Shown here: one piece after another, positions 53,226 through 63,000 of the stretch
How positions within the stretch are numbered: the stretch's first letter is position 1
Layout of the letters: each line of letters begins with the position of its first letter
The notes under the pieces: generated by a model
Database searches by the model: none
Told to the model about the DNA's origin: nothing
What the model saw: only the letters and a program-made list of their open reading frames with translations
Program-made: the position numbers and the translations under genes
Origin: JAXLYE01 sp046351595
GTDB lineage: Bacteria > Myxococcota_A > Polyangia > Palsa-1104 > JAEUJZ01
Reading direction: 5' to 3'
DNA: 64,000 nucleotides
Assembly (NCBI GenBank): GCA_046351595.1
Contig: JAXLYE010000003.1
Location: forward strand, 310,001-374,000

Positions 53226-54200
53226 TCAGTCTCCGCCCGTGACCGTGATGCCGAGGTCCACGGTCTCGTTCTGGAACTGCACGAGCGCGACCAGAGAGAA
53301 TTTGTCGGGCTGGACGCTGGCCACGCGCATCCGGCCGTCGTTCACCTGGACCGACGGCTGATAGGGGTGCCCGTTCCGGGTGAACGCCGAGCCGAACTTG
53401 AACGTCGCGATCGTGTTGGTCGAGGCCAGCGTCCCCGTCACGGTGACGCGCCACTTGCTCGAACGATCCGTGTTCTGGTGCTCGTAGGTGTACGCCTGGA
53501 TCTCGGGCCTGCCGAGCGGCGTAACCGCCGCTGCGGCATCCGTCGACAGGACGCTCGGTGCGCTGGCGGTCGTGGAGTGGACATCGCCTGTGGGCGAGCC
53601 GCCTCCTCCCGGAACAGCCCCCTTGAACAGCGCCAACCAGATGGCGGTGTACTGGGCGAGGGTGAGCGACTGCGTAATTCCGATCTGGGCCAGCGCCTGC
53701 ACGAGCCCGTTGGCGGCGTAGAAGATCTGCAGCTTGGTGTTCGACATCGGGGGCGACGGCTGCGTCAGCCCGAGGATGAACGCGCGCACCTCCTCGAAGC
53801 TCAGCGCGAGGCTGAGCACGGTCATGTCACCCGCCTGGGTCGTCATGCCGTTCGGGTCGTAGGAGCCCACCACAGGGGGCCATTGGAGATCCGAGATCGC
53901 CGACGGCGTGACGTTGGTCAGGTTGGGCCGGGTCAGCGGGATGACGCTCGGCGTGATCTGCGGCGTGAGGAGCGCAGGGCTCGCCAGCGCCAGGCCCACC
54001 TGGAAGTCCTGCACCACCGGGATGCGCAGGCGGATCATCTCGCCCCGGCTCTGCAGGATGCGGATCTCGTCGAGCGCCGCCTCGGCATCGTTGCGGATGT
54101 TGCGCAGCCGACGCTGCGTGTCGTCGTCATACCGCGCCCAGTTCGCGGCGGCGGCCACCAGCATTCCCGTCATTGCACCATTCAGAGTGTTATTGCTCAT
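53226..54200 (-). CDS. hypothetical structural-like protein
   Basis: 324 residues. A helical N-terminus (MLVAAAANWARYDDDTQRRLRNIRNDAEAALDEIRILQSRG) precedes a central mixed region with a Gly/Pro loop (FKGAVPGGGGSP) and a C-terminal beta-sandwich-like domain (EIQAYTYEHQNTDRSSKWRVTVTGTLAS, FKFGSAFTRNGHPYQPSVQVNDGRM, FSLVALVQFQNETVDLGITVTGG). The C-terminal fold resembles a carbohydrate-binding or tail-tip beta-sandwich. No signal peptide. Probably a structural element of the particle-like system. Confidence 0.65.
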   Translation of the reverse strand: MSNNTLNGAMTGMLVAAAANWARYDDDTQRRLRNIRNDAEAALDEIRILQSRGEMIRLRIPVVQDFQVGLALASPALLTPQITPSVIPLTRPNLTNVTPSAISDLQWPPVVGSYDPNGMTTQAGDMTVLSLALSFEEVRAFILGLTQPSPPMSNTKLQIFYAANGLVQALAQIGITQSLTLAQYTAIWLALFKGAVPGGGGSPTGDVHSTTASAPSVLSTDAAAAVTPLGRPEIQAYTYEHQNTDRSSKWRVTVTGTLASTNTIATFKFGSAFTRNGHPYQPSVQVNDGRMRVASVQPDKFSLVALVQFQNETVDLGITVTGGD

Positions 54201-54232
54201 GACTGCTCCTAATTGACTGCGTTCCCAGAGTC

Positions 54233-54997
54233 CTAGCGCCGACGCCGCCGCCCGCCGCGATCGTCCCGGTTGTTGCTCAAGAGGAGGCCGAGCCCCAGGC
54301 CCGCGCCGCCGACCGCGAGCGCGGTCCCGACACCGTCGCCCCCCGCTGCCCCCGTGCTGGGGCGGTCCGTCATGAAGTCCGCGGCGACCTTGGCCACGCC
54401 GCTGCCCGTCTGGATGTCTACCGCGGTGAGCTGATCCTCGAGCACGCTGATGCTCGATTCGGTGGCATCACGCTCAGCCAGGAACAGCTTGCGCAGGATC
54501 GGGATCAGGTCGGGGTACTTGCCGCTGCGCTCCAGCGCATCCAGCTCGTTGCGGGCATCGCGGCTGTCGACAAGCGAGTCCTCCAGATCATCGAGCTTGC
54601 GGCGGATGTTGCGCCCGTTCAGGAAGCCAGCGACCGCATCGGCCGCGTTCGCCCCCGTGCGCAGCCAGCGCCCCGCGCCGCCGCCGCCGCTGCCGCCGAT
54701 GCCCCCGACCGCGGGCACGCCGCCCAGCGCGGGCACGTTGCTCGACTCGAGCATGTCGCGCACCGCGCGATCGGCCTTCAGGTAGTCCGCCTCCGAGGCG
54801 AACGTCACCTGCACGCCGTTGATGGTCGCGCGGTAGCTGCCCTGCGCCTGCGTCTGCACCGTGCCGCCCCCGGAGTAGGGCACCATGGAGGTGCTCTGCT
54901 GCCCGCTCATGAACGGGTTGCCGCCGTCCACCTGCTGCACATTCAAGGTGCCGTCTGCATTCTGTCCGGTCACACGAATCGTAATGTCCTTGGCCAT
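54233..54997 (-). CDS. hypothetical protein with Gly-rich centre and C-terminal basic helix
   Basis: 254 residues; AAGGAAGGACC is positioned before the ATG. N-terminal beta region (ITIRVTGQNADGTLNVQQVDGGNPF, YRATINGVQVTFAS), Gly-rich linker (GGIGGSGGGGAGRW), helical middle (RRKLDDLEDSLVDSRDARNELDALERSGKYPDLIPILRKLF), then a hydrophobic stretch VGTALAVGGAGLGLGLLLS and a basic tail RGGRRRRR. The tail could anchor to a membrane or bind nucleic acid. Not recognised. Confidence 0.65.
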   Translation of the reverse strand: MAKDITIRVTGQNADGTLNVQQVDGGNPFMSGQQSTSMVPYSGGGTVQTQAQGSYRATINGVQVTFASEADYLKADRAVRDMLESSNVPALGGVPAVGGIGGSGGGGAGRWLRTGANAADAVAGFLNGRNIRRKLDDLEDSLVDSRDARNELDALERSGKYPDLIPILRKLFLAERDATESSISVLEDQLTAVDIQTGSGVAKVAADFMTDRPSTGAAGGDGVGTALAVGGAGLGLGLLLSNNRDDRGGRRRRR

Positions 54998-55043
54998 GGT
55001 CCTTCCTTTCGATTGAGCCCTCGCGAGCCCTCAGACAAAGCGA

Positions 55044-56009
55044 CTACGAGTAGATGGCCGCTCGCCACCCAGTGCCGAAAACCTGCGACAAAAAGGCTGC
55101 GGTGAGCGCCCACCCGCGCGACCCGTCCGAGCCCAAGACTCCCTTGTCGGCGTCCAGCCCGAACTCGGCCGGGGAGCGACCGCTGTAAAACGTCGACCAG
55201 CGCCCCGGCACGCCGCCCAGCCCGAAGCCCTCGCCCGGCGCCTCGCCCACGATGACCCGCCCGCCGGGCACGACGCTGTAGCGGCCGGTGGCGTTGTCGA
55301 GCACGACGACGCGGCTCAGCGGCACGTTCGCGCCGTTCAGGATGCCGAACAGCTCGTAGGTACGGAATCCGCCCGTCATCGGCGGGACGCCGGGTATCGA
55401 GCTGCTGCTGCCGCCCTTCAGCTTGTCGATCTTGGCCCGCTGCTCGGCGAGCTTGGCCTCCATCTCGGCCTTCCGCAGCTCGCGCTGAAGCTCCTTTTCC
55501 TGCTTCGCCAGCTCCGCCTCGAGCGCGGCGTCGGCGTCCGTTGTCGCCTGCTCGTCGGCCTTCTTCCGGGCTGCGGCCTTGTCCGCAGCATCCTTGGCCG
55601 CCTGGTCCGCCGCCCGCTTGGCCTTCTGCTTCTGCATCAGGTCGTACTGGCCGTCGTTGGTGCGCGAGAACCGGAGCAGGGGGAAGCGCCCGCCCTGGTC
55701 GAAGACACCGACCGTAGCGGTCCACTCCCGGCCGTCCTCTTCGTTCGTGATCTTCACCCAGTCGACCGACCAGCCCGATCCGGGTCCGCTGTTGTTGTGG
55801 CGCAGCGTGCCCGTCTGCAGCTCGCCGAGATCCTCCGTCTCGATCGAGCCGTGGTTGAGGTCTCCTTTCTCCCAATCGTTGACTGCGTCCGCGTCGCTGA
55901 TCTGCACCTCGCGCATGCTCGCGTCCAGGCCGTTCAGCGACAGGAAGACGCTGGCATCCGTACCCGCATACCAGGCGTCTGATGTCTTGATCTCCCACCG
56001 ATATCTCAT
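55044..56009 (-). CDS. PLAT/LH2-domain protein with Ala/Lys-rich coiled coil
   Basis: 321 residues from ATG 56009 (MRYRWEIKTSDAWYAGTD). Residues ~1-110 are a PLAT/LH2 beta-sandwich (TDASVFLSLNGLDASMREVQ, WSVDWVKITNEEDGREW), a lipid- or membrane-binding fold. A charged coiled coil (~135-215, AAKDAADKAAARKKADEQ...ELRKAEMEAKLAEQRAKI) links to a Gly/Ser-rich C-terminal domain (VVVLDNATGRYSVVPGGRVIVGEAPG, ending FGTGWRAAIYS). A longer frame starting at 56114 lacks support. An effector or adhesin for target membranes is possible. Confidence 0.75.
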   Translation of the reverse strand: MRYRWEIKTSDAWYAGTDASVFLSLNGLDASMREVQISDADAVNDWEKGDLNHGSIETEDLGELQTGTLRHNNSGPGSGWSVDWVKITNEEDGREWTATVGVFDQGGRFPLLRFSRTNDGQYDLMQKQKAKRAADQAAKDAADKAAARKKADEQATTDADAALEAELAKQEKELQRELRKAEMEAKLAEQRAKIDKLKGGSSSSIPGVPPMTGGFRTYELFGILNGANVPLSRVVVLDNATGRYSVVPGGRVIVGEAPGEGFGLGGVPGRWSTFYSGRSPAEFGLDADKGVLGSDGSRGWALTAAFLSQVFGTGWRAAIYS

Positions 56010-56034
56010 GCGTTCTCCTTCTGCTCTCCGCCTC

Positions 56035-56592
56035 CTATGCGGGTTGAGTCCTGGGTACGCGCCGGCCCTCGACGAGAGGGACGGCCGTGCCACCTTGGGG
56101 CTTGATGGCCTCACCGGAGGTGAGCGCCACGGGGCTCCCCGGCTCCAGGTCCACGGCGCTGCCCTGCGTCATCTGCACGCGCTGGCCGTCGACCTGGGGC
56201 GGGGCAATCTGCGCCATGGGCTGTTTCTGTGGGCCGGCGAGGATCTTGTTCGCCTGCTCCTGGTCCCAGCCCACCGAAGCGAGGTGCGCCAGCGCCAGCT
56301 CTCGATCGGTAGGCGCCAGCGGCTGCGCCGGCTGCTGGGACGCTGCCTTGTTCGAGGGGGCCTGCGGCGTCTGGTTGGGCTTGGACGCGAAGTCGGCGCG
56401 GTCGAAGCGCTGCGCGCGCGAGTCCTCGTCCGTGGTCATGCCGACGATCTTGTCGATGCCGTCGCCGGCCTTGAGCACGCCCGAGGCCCCAGCTTGCCCA
56501 CCGCCGGCCGCGCCGACCGCAGCCGCTGCGATTCCGACCACGATGTCTTTCACTGCAAGGCCGATCCCTTTGGCGTCGATACCGCCTGACAT
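56035..56592 (-). CDS. hypothetical protein with internal RAQRFDRADF tag and UBA-like GW motif
   Basis: 185 residues. The N-terminal part has a hydrophobic stretch (AVKDIVVGIAAAAVGAAGGGQAG). The tag is internal: EDSRAQRFDRADFASKP (about residues 58-72). Next comes LALAHLASVGWDQEQANKILAGP, which pairs with SYFASLGWAGSDLERILGGP in the protein at 58701-59420. The C-terminus has repeated VQMTQGSAVDLEPGSPVALTSGE like the small tagged protein at 48260. Suggests modular building blocks shared across the cluster. Function unknown. Confidence 0.7.
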   Translation of the reverse strand: MSGGIDAKGIGLAVKDIVVGIAAAAVGAAGGGQAGASGVLKAGDGIDKIVGMTTDEDSRAQRFDRADFASKPNQTPQAPSNKAASQQPAQPLAPTDRELALAHLASVGWDQEQANKILAGPQKQPMAQIAPPQVDGQRVQMTQGSAVDLEPGSPVALTSGEAIKPQGGTAVPLVEGRRVPRTQPA

Positions 56593-56601
56593 GACTGCCT
56601 C

Positions 56602-57204
56602 CTAGCCCACGGAAAGAGGTGGAAAGAACCGGCGCGGGTCCAGCGGAGGGCCGTATCCGCCTTCCCTCTGAATTGCACGCACCTCGAAATGCAAGTGGGG
56701 ACGCTCTGCGAGCCCGCTGGTGTGCGCGTGCGCCAGCTCGCCGATCGGGCTCCCCTGCTCGATCCGCTTCTGCTCGATGTCGCGGGCCTTCCCGAGGTGC
56801 AGGTAGCGCTGGATGTACTGCGTCCCGCTCGGGTCTGGATCCGTGAGCAGGTCGACGTACAGACCCGCGGCGCGCGTCTTCGTATTGGCAGACTGCCGCC
56901 CGTCGCGGACGCGCATTACCGTGCCGCTGCTGGCTGCGTAGATCCGCACCCCCGCGGGCGCGAAGATGTCGAGGCCATCGTGCGGGCGATTCTTGACCGG
57001 GCGCTTGGCCATGACTGAATCGCCCAGCTCCTGGATGTGGATCGGGTTGATCGGCCACATCCATTGCGGTCCCGGAGAGACGGGCGGTCGCCCTCTCTCT
57101 GAGTCGGCCATGCTCGCTCTCGTAGCCGGCGGCGCAACGGGCGCTGCCGGCTGCGTGCTCGCGATCTCAAAATCACTTCGATCGAAATTCTCGGCCCGGG
57201 ACAT
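56602..57204 (-). CDS. M23-family metallopeptidase with N-terminal RAENFDRSDF tag
   Basis: 200 residues. N-terminal tag MSRAENFDRSDFEIAST, a Pro-rich linker, then a LytM/M23 domain: RPHDGLDIFAPAG (HxxxD zinc motif), GTVMRVRDGR, YIQRYLHLGKARD (LHL) and ERPHLHFEVRAI (HxH). These are the M23 zinc ligands of glycyl-glycine or DD-endopeptidases that cut peptidoglycan cross-links. No signal peptide, so it must be delivered by the particle or by lysis, like tail-associated lysins. Follows the lysozyme-like gene closely. Confidence 0.85.
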   Translation of the reverse strand: MSRAENFDRSDFEIASTQPAAPVAPPATRASMADSERGRPPVSPGPQWMWPINPIHIQELGDSVMAKRPVKNRPHDGLDIFAPAGVRIYAASSGTVMRVRDGRQSANTKTRAAGLYVDLLTDPDPSGTQYIQRYLHLGKARDIEQKRIEQGSPIGELAHAHTSGLAERPHLHFEVRAIQREGGYGPPLDPRRFFPPLSVG

Positions 57205-57213
57205 TCCGTACTC

Positions 57214-57954
57214 CTAAATCCCGTAGAAGCGCACGCCCTCGACCGACGCGATCAGCCGCGGACTCCCCCAGCGCTTCAAGACCTCGTCGGGGTCTGTCTC
57301 GGCGTCCTCGCCCGCCTGCCGGAGGACGGTCTCGCCGAACCCCTCATACTGAAGAAAGCTCGTCATCCGATACCAGTCGGACTCCGGGGGCATCGTCTCG
57401 CCGCGGCGTCCCCGCAGATCCGTCAGCCGGATCTGGTTTTTGAGCAGGCGCTCCGCCGACTCGAAGAACCGCCAGCCCACGGCACTCGGCTGCAGCCCTG
57501 CCGTCGTCGCAGCCCAGCGCGTGATCTTGGTGGTCTTGTCGTACTGCCGACCCCACGGCAGCCCATAGAGGCGCTTGCGCGTGGTCTTGCTGATGCCGCT
57601 CTTGAGCATGTCCGCGATGGACCGGACCTGCGCGTGCGCGCGGCCGAGCTGGCGCGCGAAGGTATTGGCCGCGAGCGCCTGCAGCGTCCAGAGCAGCAGG
57701 GAACCATCCGGGTTTTCAGACGCAAACAGGAAGGCCAGCGCGTCAATGTTCTCGCGTGACGCGCCGCCGAACCACGGGACGTTCGCCAGCGCAGGCGGCG
57801 TAGGCGTCGGAGGCAGCGGCGTCGGCCCGCCAGCGCCTCCGGCCGGTGCCGTGCCGGGCTTGGCCGTACCGACGAGAATCGCGGCAGCGGTCGCCGCGGT
57901 CCCGGCCAGAGCCACGGGCAGCAGCCACAGAAGACTCTCTCCCTTGCGCGCCAT
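57214..57954 (-). CDS. lytic-enzyme-like membrane-anchored protein
   Basis: 246 residues. A hydrophobic N-terminus (ESLLWLLPVALAGTAATAAAILVG) acts as an anchor or uncleaved signal. Pro/Gly-rich linker, then a helical domain starting ENIDALAFLFASENPDGSLLLWTLQALAANTFARQLG; the ASEN glutamate suggests a lysozyme/transglycosylase-like fold, but I see no full catalytic signature. The C-terminus ends RWGSPRLIASVEGVRFYGI. Its stop overlaps the upstream gene by 1 bp. A role in opening the target wall is plausible next to M23 and LysM genes. Confidence 0.6.
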   Translation of the reverse strand: MARKGESLLWLLPVALAGTAATAAAILVGTAKPGTAPAGGAGGPTPLPPTPTPPALANVPWFGGASRENIDALAFLFASENPDGSLLLWTLQALAANTFARQLGRAHAQVRSIADMLKSGISKTTRKRLYGLPWGRQYDKTTKITRWAATTAGLQPSAVGWRFFESAERLLKNQIRLTDLRGRRGETMPPESDWYRMTSFLQYEGFGETVLRQAGEDAETDPDEVLKRWGSPRLIASVEGVRFYGI

Positions 57955-58700
57955 CAGCGTCCTCCCTTCTTTCCGAGCGCGACCGCGCCCGCCACGGCGC
58001 CGAGGACCGCCACGACCGCCACGCCACCAATGACCAGGCCGCCGATCGCGTCGCCCGCTCCGCGCCCAGCCGGGACGATGGCAGCCGCAGCGGCGCCCGA
58101 TAGCGATTCCTCGACACGGCTCGGCCGCCTCCGTGCCTCCTCTTCGGCCTTGCGCGAGCCGCGCCGTGTTTCCTGTTCCGCATAGCGCTCCTTCAGCCAG
58201 TCCGGCGTCGGCCAGCGCTCACGCATACTCTTCGCCGCGCCGCGGAATACCCGGTGCGTCACAATCGCCTCCAGCGTGGTGATGCCGCCCTTGGCAAGCG
58301 CCTCCGCGAAGTAGCCGCCCGCCTTGTGTAGCTCCTCCTCCGTCGTGGCGAAGTAGGCCGTGCGCGCCCAGGCCCACAGGTCGCCCGCCACGGCTTTCAC
58401 CACCGGCCACAGCTCATAGAGCCCGTAGGCCACGAGCAATCCGTTGATGGCCGCGCCGATGGGGCCGCCAATGATCGTCGCGATGATCCAAGCGGCGACC
58501 ACGATGACCAGACCCCACAGCGCATCCGGCGTCAGGAGCTGCTTGAACTCCTGCCAGATCGCTTCCGGCAGCTCGTCGATCGAGTACACGATCGAGTACG
58601 CGAGCCGTGTGGCTGCGGCCGACAGGTGCTGCGCGCCCGTCGTGACCGGCGAGTCCGACGAGAAGCCCCGATAGAAGACGGAGGGATCGAGCTTCGCCAT
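57954..58700 (-). CDS. hypothetical membrane protein
   Basis: 248 residues. Two hydrophobic helices in the middle (DALWGLVIVVAAWIIATIIGGPIGAAINGLLVAYG) and one at the C-terminus (AIGGLVIGGVAVVAVLGAVAGAVALG). Between them is a charged region with EEARRRPSRVEE. Could be a holin- or pore-like component or the membrane target of the particle. N-terminus MAKLDPSVFYRGFSSD has no signal. Coupled to neighbours (1-bp overlap and adjacent start). Confidence 0.6.
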   Translation of the reverse strand: MAKLDPSVFYRGFSSDSPVTTGAQHLSAAATRLAYSIVYSIDELPEAIWQEFKQLLTPDALWGLVIVVAAWIIATIIGGPIGAAINGLLVAYGLYELWPVVKAVAGDLWAWARTAYFATTEEELHKAGGYFAEALAKGGITTLEAIVTHRVFRGAAKSMRERWPTPDWLKERYAEQETRRGSRKAEEEARRRPSRVEESLSGAAAAAIVPAGRGAGDAIGGLVIGGVAVVAVLGAVAGAVALGKKGGR

Positions 58701-59420
58701 CTACGTCTTCTCCCCGCTGGAGGGACCGCCGAGGATGCGTTCCAGGTCGCTCCCGGCCCAGCCCAGGCTGGCGAAGTAGCTGCGCACCTTCGCATCGGCA
58801 TCCAGGTTGACCGCGGGCGGGCGCACGGGCGGAGTCGGCCTCACCCGCATGCCCAGATCCGCCCGCTCGAACTGCTCCGCGCGATTGACGGGCTTGACCA
58901 CCGGCGGCGCTGGAACCGAGGCGAGCACCGTCTCGAACTCGGCCTGTAGCCGCTCCGGAGGCGGCAGCTCGCGCATCAGCTTGTTCTGCGCCTCATCGAG
59001 CGGCAGGAAGCGCAGCGCCGAGGTGAGCGTGTCCGCGCCGACCTGATCGAGCAGCGCCTTGAAGAAGACCCCAGCGCCGGCCAGGTTGGCGTCGGAGCTG
59101 GCCTCATACGCCGCGCGCACGAACGGCTCCAGCCGCTCGCGCACGCGGCTGAGGTTCGAGGCCATCGGGCGCAGCGAGAAGGGCGCGAGGCCCCTGTTGA
59201 TGACCTCGGCCTCCGCGCCCGGGAGCTTGTCCGCCCACCACTGCGCGACCAGCATGGACAGGAACCACAGCTCGCGCAGGCCCTTTTCCAGGATGGTCTT
59301 GCGCTCGTCCGCGGGCACTTGGCGCAGCCCGTAGCCCATGGCCAGGATGAGCCGCGCGCCGAACGAACGAACCATTTCGGTGCCGGCCGCCGCGCCCCGC
59401 AGGAACAGGTTGGGAATCAT
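58701..59420 (-). CDS. hypothetical protein with NRAEQFERADL tag and GW motif
   Basis: 239 residues, mostly helical (LILAMGYGLRQVPADERKTILEKGLRELWFLSMLVAQWWADKL). The tag is near the C-terminus (PVNRAEQFERADLGMRV, about residues 183-196), followed by a Pro-rich linker and a final SYFASLGWAGSDLERILGGP module like the protein at 56035. Thus the same tag-linker-module cassette occurs at different positions in different proteins. Not otherwise recognised. Start overlaps the upstream gene by 4 bp. Confidence 0.7.
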   Translation of the reverse strand: MIPNLFLRGAAAGTEMVRSFGARLILAMGYGLRQVPADERKTILEKGLRELWFLSMLVAQWWADKLPGAEAEVINRGLAPFSLRPMASNLSRVRERLEPFVRAAYEASSDANLAGAGVFFKALLDQVGADTLTSALRFLPLDEAQNKLMRELPPPERLQAEFETVLASVPAPPVVKPVNRAEQFERADLGMRVRPTPPVRPPAVNLDADAKVRSYFASLGWAGSDLERILGGPSSGEKT

Positions 59421-60016
59421 GACTTTGGCGCTCCGCCCGCGGCGCCCTGGAGCTGCGCGAGCTTGGCCTCAAGCTGGGCCTTTTCCTGCGCAACGGCCTG
59501 GTACGCGATCTCGCGCTTGCTGGAGTCGCTCCAGCGGACCCGGATCGCGCGCATCAGGTTCGAGAACCCGAGCTGACCGAAGATCTTGGACGCCTCGCTG
59601 ATGACCTCGCGCGTCGGAGTGACCCACTCGCCGCCGCCTCGGGGCTCGGGCCGCGTGATCATCTCCGCGAAGTACAGACCCATGCCCAGGACGAAGTGCG
59701 GAGCGCCCTGCAAGAGGTCCACGTTGTTGGCCCAGAATCCGTCCTTTGACCACCGGCCGAGCGCACGGAAACCCCAGTTCATCAATTCCGTACTGGCCTG
59801 CGCAACAACGCCGCCGCCGAAGTCGATGGCGACGCGGTGCGCCTTGGATTCCTTGCGCATCACCGCCGCCTTGAACTTCTCGATGCGCGATTGATCGCTC
59901 GCCATGCGGGCCAGACGATCCTCCTGCGCCTTTCCCTGTTCCAGGCTCACACCCGTTTCCATCGCGATCATCTGGTCGATTCTCTTCAGCTCGCGATCCA
60001 GATCAGACTTGGCCAT
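59417..60016 (-). CDS. hypothetical helical protein
   Basis: 199 residues. Charged coiled-coil start (DLDRELKRIDQMIAMETGVSLEQGKAQEDRL), then a helical core (FRALGRWSKDGFWANNVDLLQGAPHFVLGMGLYFAEM) and a second charged helix at the end. Gene order: first small gene after the helicase, overlapping its 3' end by 14 bp, so cotranscribed with it. No domain recognised. Confidence 0.6.
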   Translation of the reverse strand: MAKSDLDRELKRIDQMIAMETGVSLEQGKAQEDRLARMASDQSRIEKFKAAVMRKESKAHRVAIDFGGGVVAQASTELMNWGFRALGRWSKDGFWANNVDLLQGAPHFVLGMGLYFAEMITRPEPRGGGEWVTPTREVISEASKIFGQLGFSNLMRAIRVRWSDSSKREIAYQAVAQEKAQLEAKLAQLQGAAGGAPKS

Positions 60017-63000
60017 CTTGCTCTCCTATGTCCTGCTCTTGCGTCGCCAAGAGGTTGCGAGGGGCGCGCTTGCCCCACCACCAGTCCGTAATGCTGTCGA
60101 TGTCACTCCACTTGAGATTTTCCGCGGCCCGGCAGTCCGCGAGGAACGCGGTATAGCCCTCCAGCGTGAAGGGATAGATCGAGACGCCCTCGCCCCCAAG
60201 AAGCTCCAGCGTCGCCACGGCGGGCTGTTGGCCCTTGGCCGGGATGCGAGCGCGCTCCGCGTCGAATGCGGAGAGCAGCGCCCGCACCAGCTCCAGGCCC
60301 CACTTGTTCCAGAAATTTAACTTGTAGCGCTCGCTGGCGAGGCTCAGGCGGAGCTGCTTGAACGAGAAGACGCCGTTCCGCTGGATGGTCTGGAGAAGCA
60401 GGTTCGCCTCTTCCTGTAGCTCCGCCTCGATCGGCATGGGCATCTGCTGCCAGTCCGACGGGCTGGTGCCGCTCCATATGTTGTGCGCTTCTTCGACGTT
60501 CAGGCTCTCCCACTCCAGATCGCGGAAGCGCCGGAACCCGATGGCGTTCGGGTGGTAGGAGACCGCGCCGAACTCGCCGCCGCCATACTGTGTCCCGTCT
60601 GGTCGCGAGCGGACCAGGCACGCCGTCTCCCAGACCGCGCCGTCGTGCGCCGGGGCGAACGAGAGCGTAGGATGCTGAGCGGCCTCGATGGCAACGAATC
60701 GCCACGGCCAGATCAGCGGATCGGTCTGCGCCACGTCGGCACTGATGCGCCCGATCTCGTCGAGCAGGTGCGCCTTGGCGATGGGGTCGGTCGCTGCTGC
60801 AGCGTCGCGCTGCCGGATCGCAATCTGACGGACCGCGGCCCAAGCCAGCTTAATGAGCCGCTGGTTCTCCGCCTCCTGCGCCTGCTTCTTCTTCGTCTCG
60901 ATCAGCGCGCGGGTCTTGGCCTCGTCGCGCGAGAGGTAGATGAGCCAATCCTCGGGGCTCAGGTCGGCCTGCGCCGCGGGGTTGTTCGTCTCGGAGGCGG
61001 CGCTTTCCAGGATGGCGGCCATCCATTCGCGCTTGCCGGCGATGAGCTGGAAGCGCGCCATGTCGGAGGAGCGCTTTGACAGGATGTAATAGATGTCGAT
61101 GACATCGTAGCGGTTGCCCTGCCGCTGGCCGCGGCCGTTGCGCTGCTGCAGCGTCGCCGGCTCGTAGGGCAGGTCGCCGTGGAAGATGGAGCAGGTGCGG
61201 GTCTGGAGGTTGACTCCCTCGTACGCGATCCGGTTGGCGATCACGATGTCGTAGAGCGGCGGCTCTGCTGTCGTGAAGCCCTCGGCGATGCGCTGGCGCG
61301 AGGCCGGATCCGGAGCGGTCTCGCCGTTGAGGATCGCGATCCGCGACTCGGGGATCCCGGCCTCGATGAGGAGCTGCTTGAGCCAGTAGTGGGCGGCGAC
61401 GTTCTCCAAGAAGATGATGTGGCCGCAGTCCCTCCGCTTGAGGATGATCTCGACGATCTTACGCAGCTTGGGGCTGTCGTACTTGCGCGCGAGCCGCGCG
61501 TTGGCAAACGTCCACTTGGGCTTGTCCTTGCGGCGTTTCTTCTCGGGAGCGTCTGACGAAGGGGACTCCAGAAGCAGAGTCCCCTGCGCCTCGGGTGGGC
61601 CCTCGTCCAAGAGCGCATGCACCGCGACCAGCGCCATGCGCTGCAGCAGGCCGAGCGCCGCGAACTTGCCTTCCGGGTTGAGCCGCAAGTTCTCGATCGC
61701 CGACTGGTACGCTTCGAGGTACGCTTCGTACTTCGCCTCTTGGTCGTCATCCATGTCGACCTCGATGCGGTGTACGCGCGGCTCGGGGATCTTCAGGCCG
61801 ACCTGTTTTGCGGTGCGGAACTCGCCGTAGCGGAACAGCACCTCGCGGAGCTGATCCAGGTTCTTGAACCCGACGACGCACGGCACCTCGGCCGGCTCCA
61901 GGTCGGTGTCCTGGATCAGGCGCGTCTGGATGTTCAGGTACTGCGTGATGTACTGCTCGGGGTCGCTGATGCCGAGCCGGTTCCAGATGTCGCTGTCGAT
62001 GAGCGAGAGGATCGAGAGGAACTCGAGCGGCGAGTTCTTGGCCGGCGTGGCATCGGCCAGGTAGATGCCGGTGCCGCCGGTGCTCTTGCGGACGAGATGC
62101 GCGCGAAGGTAGAGCTGCCAGGCGATGTAGCTGCCTTCTTGCGGTGAACCTAGGAACCGCGGCTCGCCGCCCTCGCGCGAGCCCGCGGTCCACAGGTTCT
62201 TTCCGATGTGGCTCTCGTCGTAGCCGAGGAAGTCGATGCCGAGCTTCTCCCAGAAGATGCCGGGGTCCGGCTCCTGCCCGACGGGCGGGACCGCCCACTT
62301 CGCCGCGAAGCCTTCTTCCCGTTCTTCGAGGATCGCTTCCTTGCGCTCGGTGCCGGCCATTCCCTTGAGCTGCAGGCGGAGCTTGCGAAGCTCCTCGGCT
62401 TGCTCGTCGTCCAGCTTCCCGGCCTTCTCTTTCTTCTCGAGCGACTCGATGCGCCGCTCGGTCTCGCGGACCTTGAGCACCAGCTCGCGCTGGACCGCGG
62501 GCACGGAGCGGACGACCTCCAGGATCTCAGGCAGCGCGAGTTGCGTGCGCGGGAGCGCGGAGTACGTGACGATCACGATGTCGTAGAGGCCCGCTTGAAA
62601 GCGCTGCCACTTCGCGGCGCGTATCTCCGGCGTGTCCGGCTCGCTCACCAGCTCGCCCTTCTTGGGTCCGCGGGAGATGACCTTGGCCCGCGCGCCGATG
62701 ATCGCGTAGCGGAAGTCGGGGAGGACGCGCTCGATCTCGCGCGCCCAATTGAAGACCAGGCTGTTCGGCGCAGCGATGACCACGCGCCGCGCGAGCCCCT
62801 GCTGCTTCGCCAGCGCGACCGCGCCGAGCAGCGTGCGCGTCTTGCCGAGGCCCACATCAAAGAAGCAGCCGCCGCCCCGGTTCTCGACGAGTCGACGCAC
62901 CGCGGCGTTCTGGTAGGGCCACAGCGGGTACTCGTTGTTCCAGCGCGCGATGGCCACCGGCTCGGGGCTATACGCGGGCGTCACCCAGCCGCGAAAGATC

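Noticed and set aside
54970..55998. Alternative minus frame overlapping the PLAT gene
   Set aside because: Gly/Arg/Ala shadow; PLAT motif is in the other frame.
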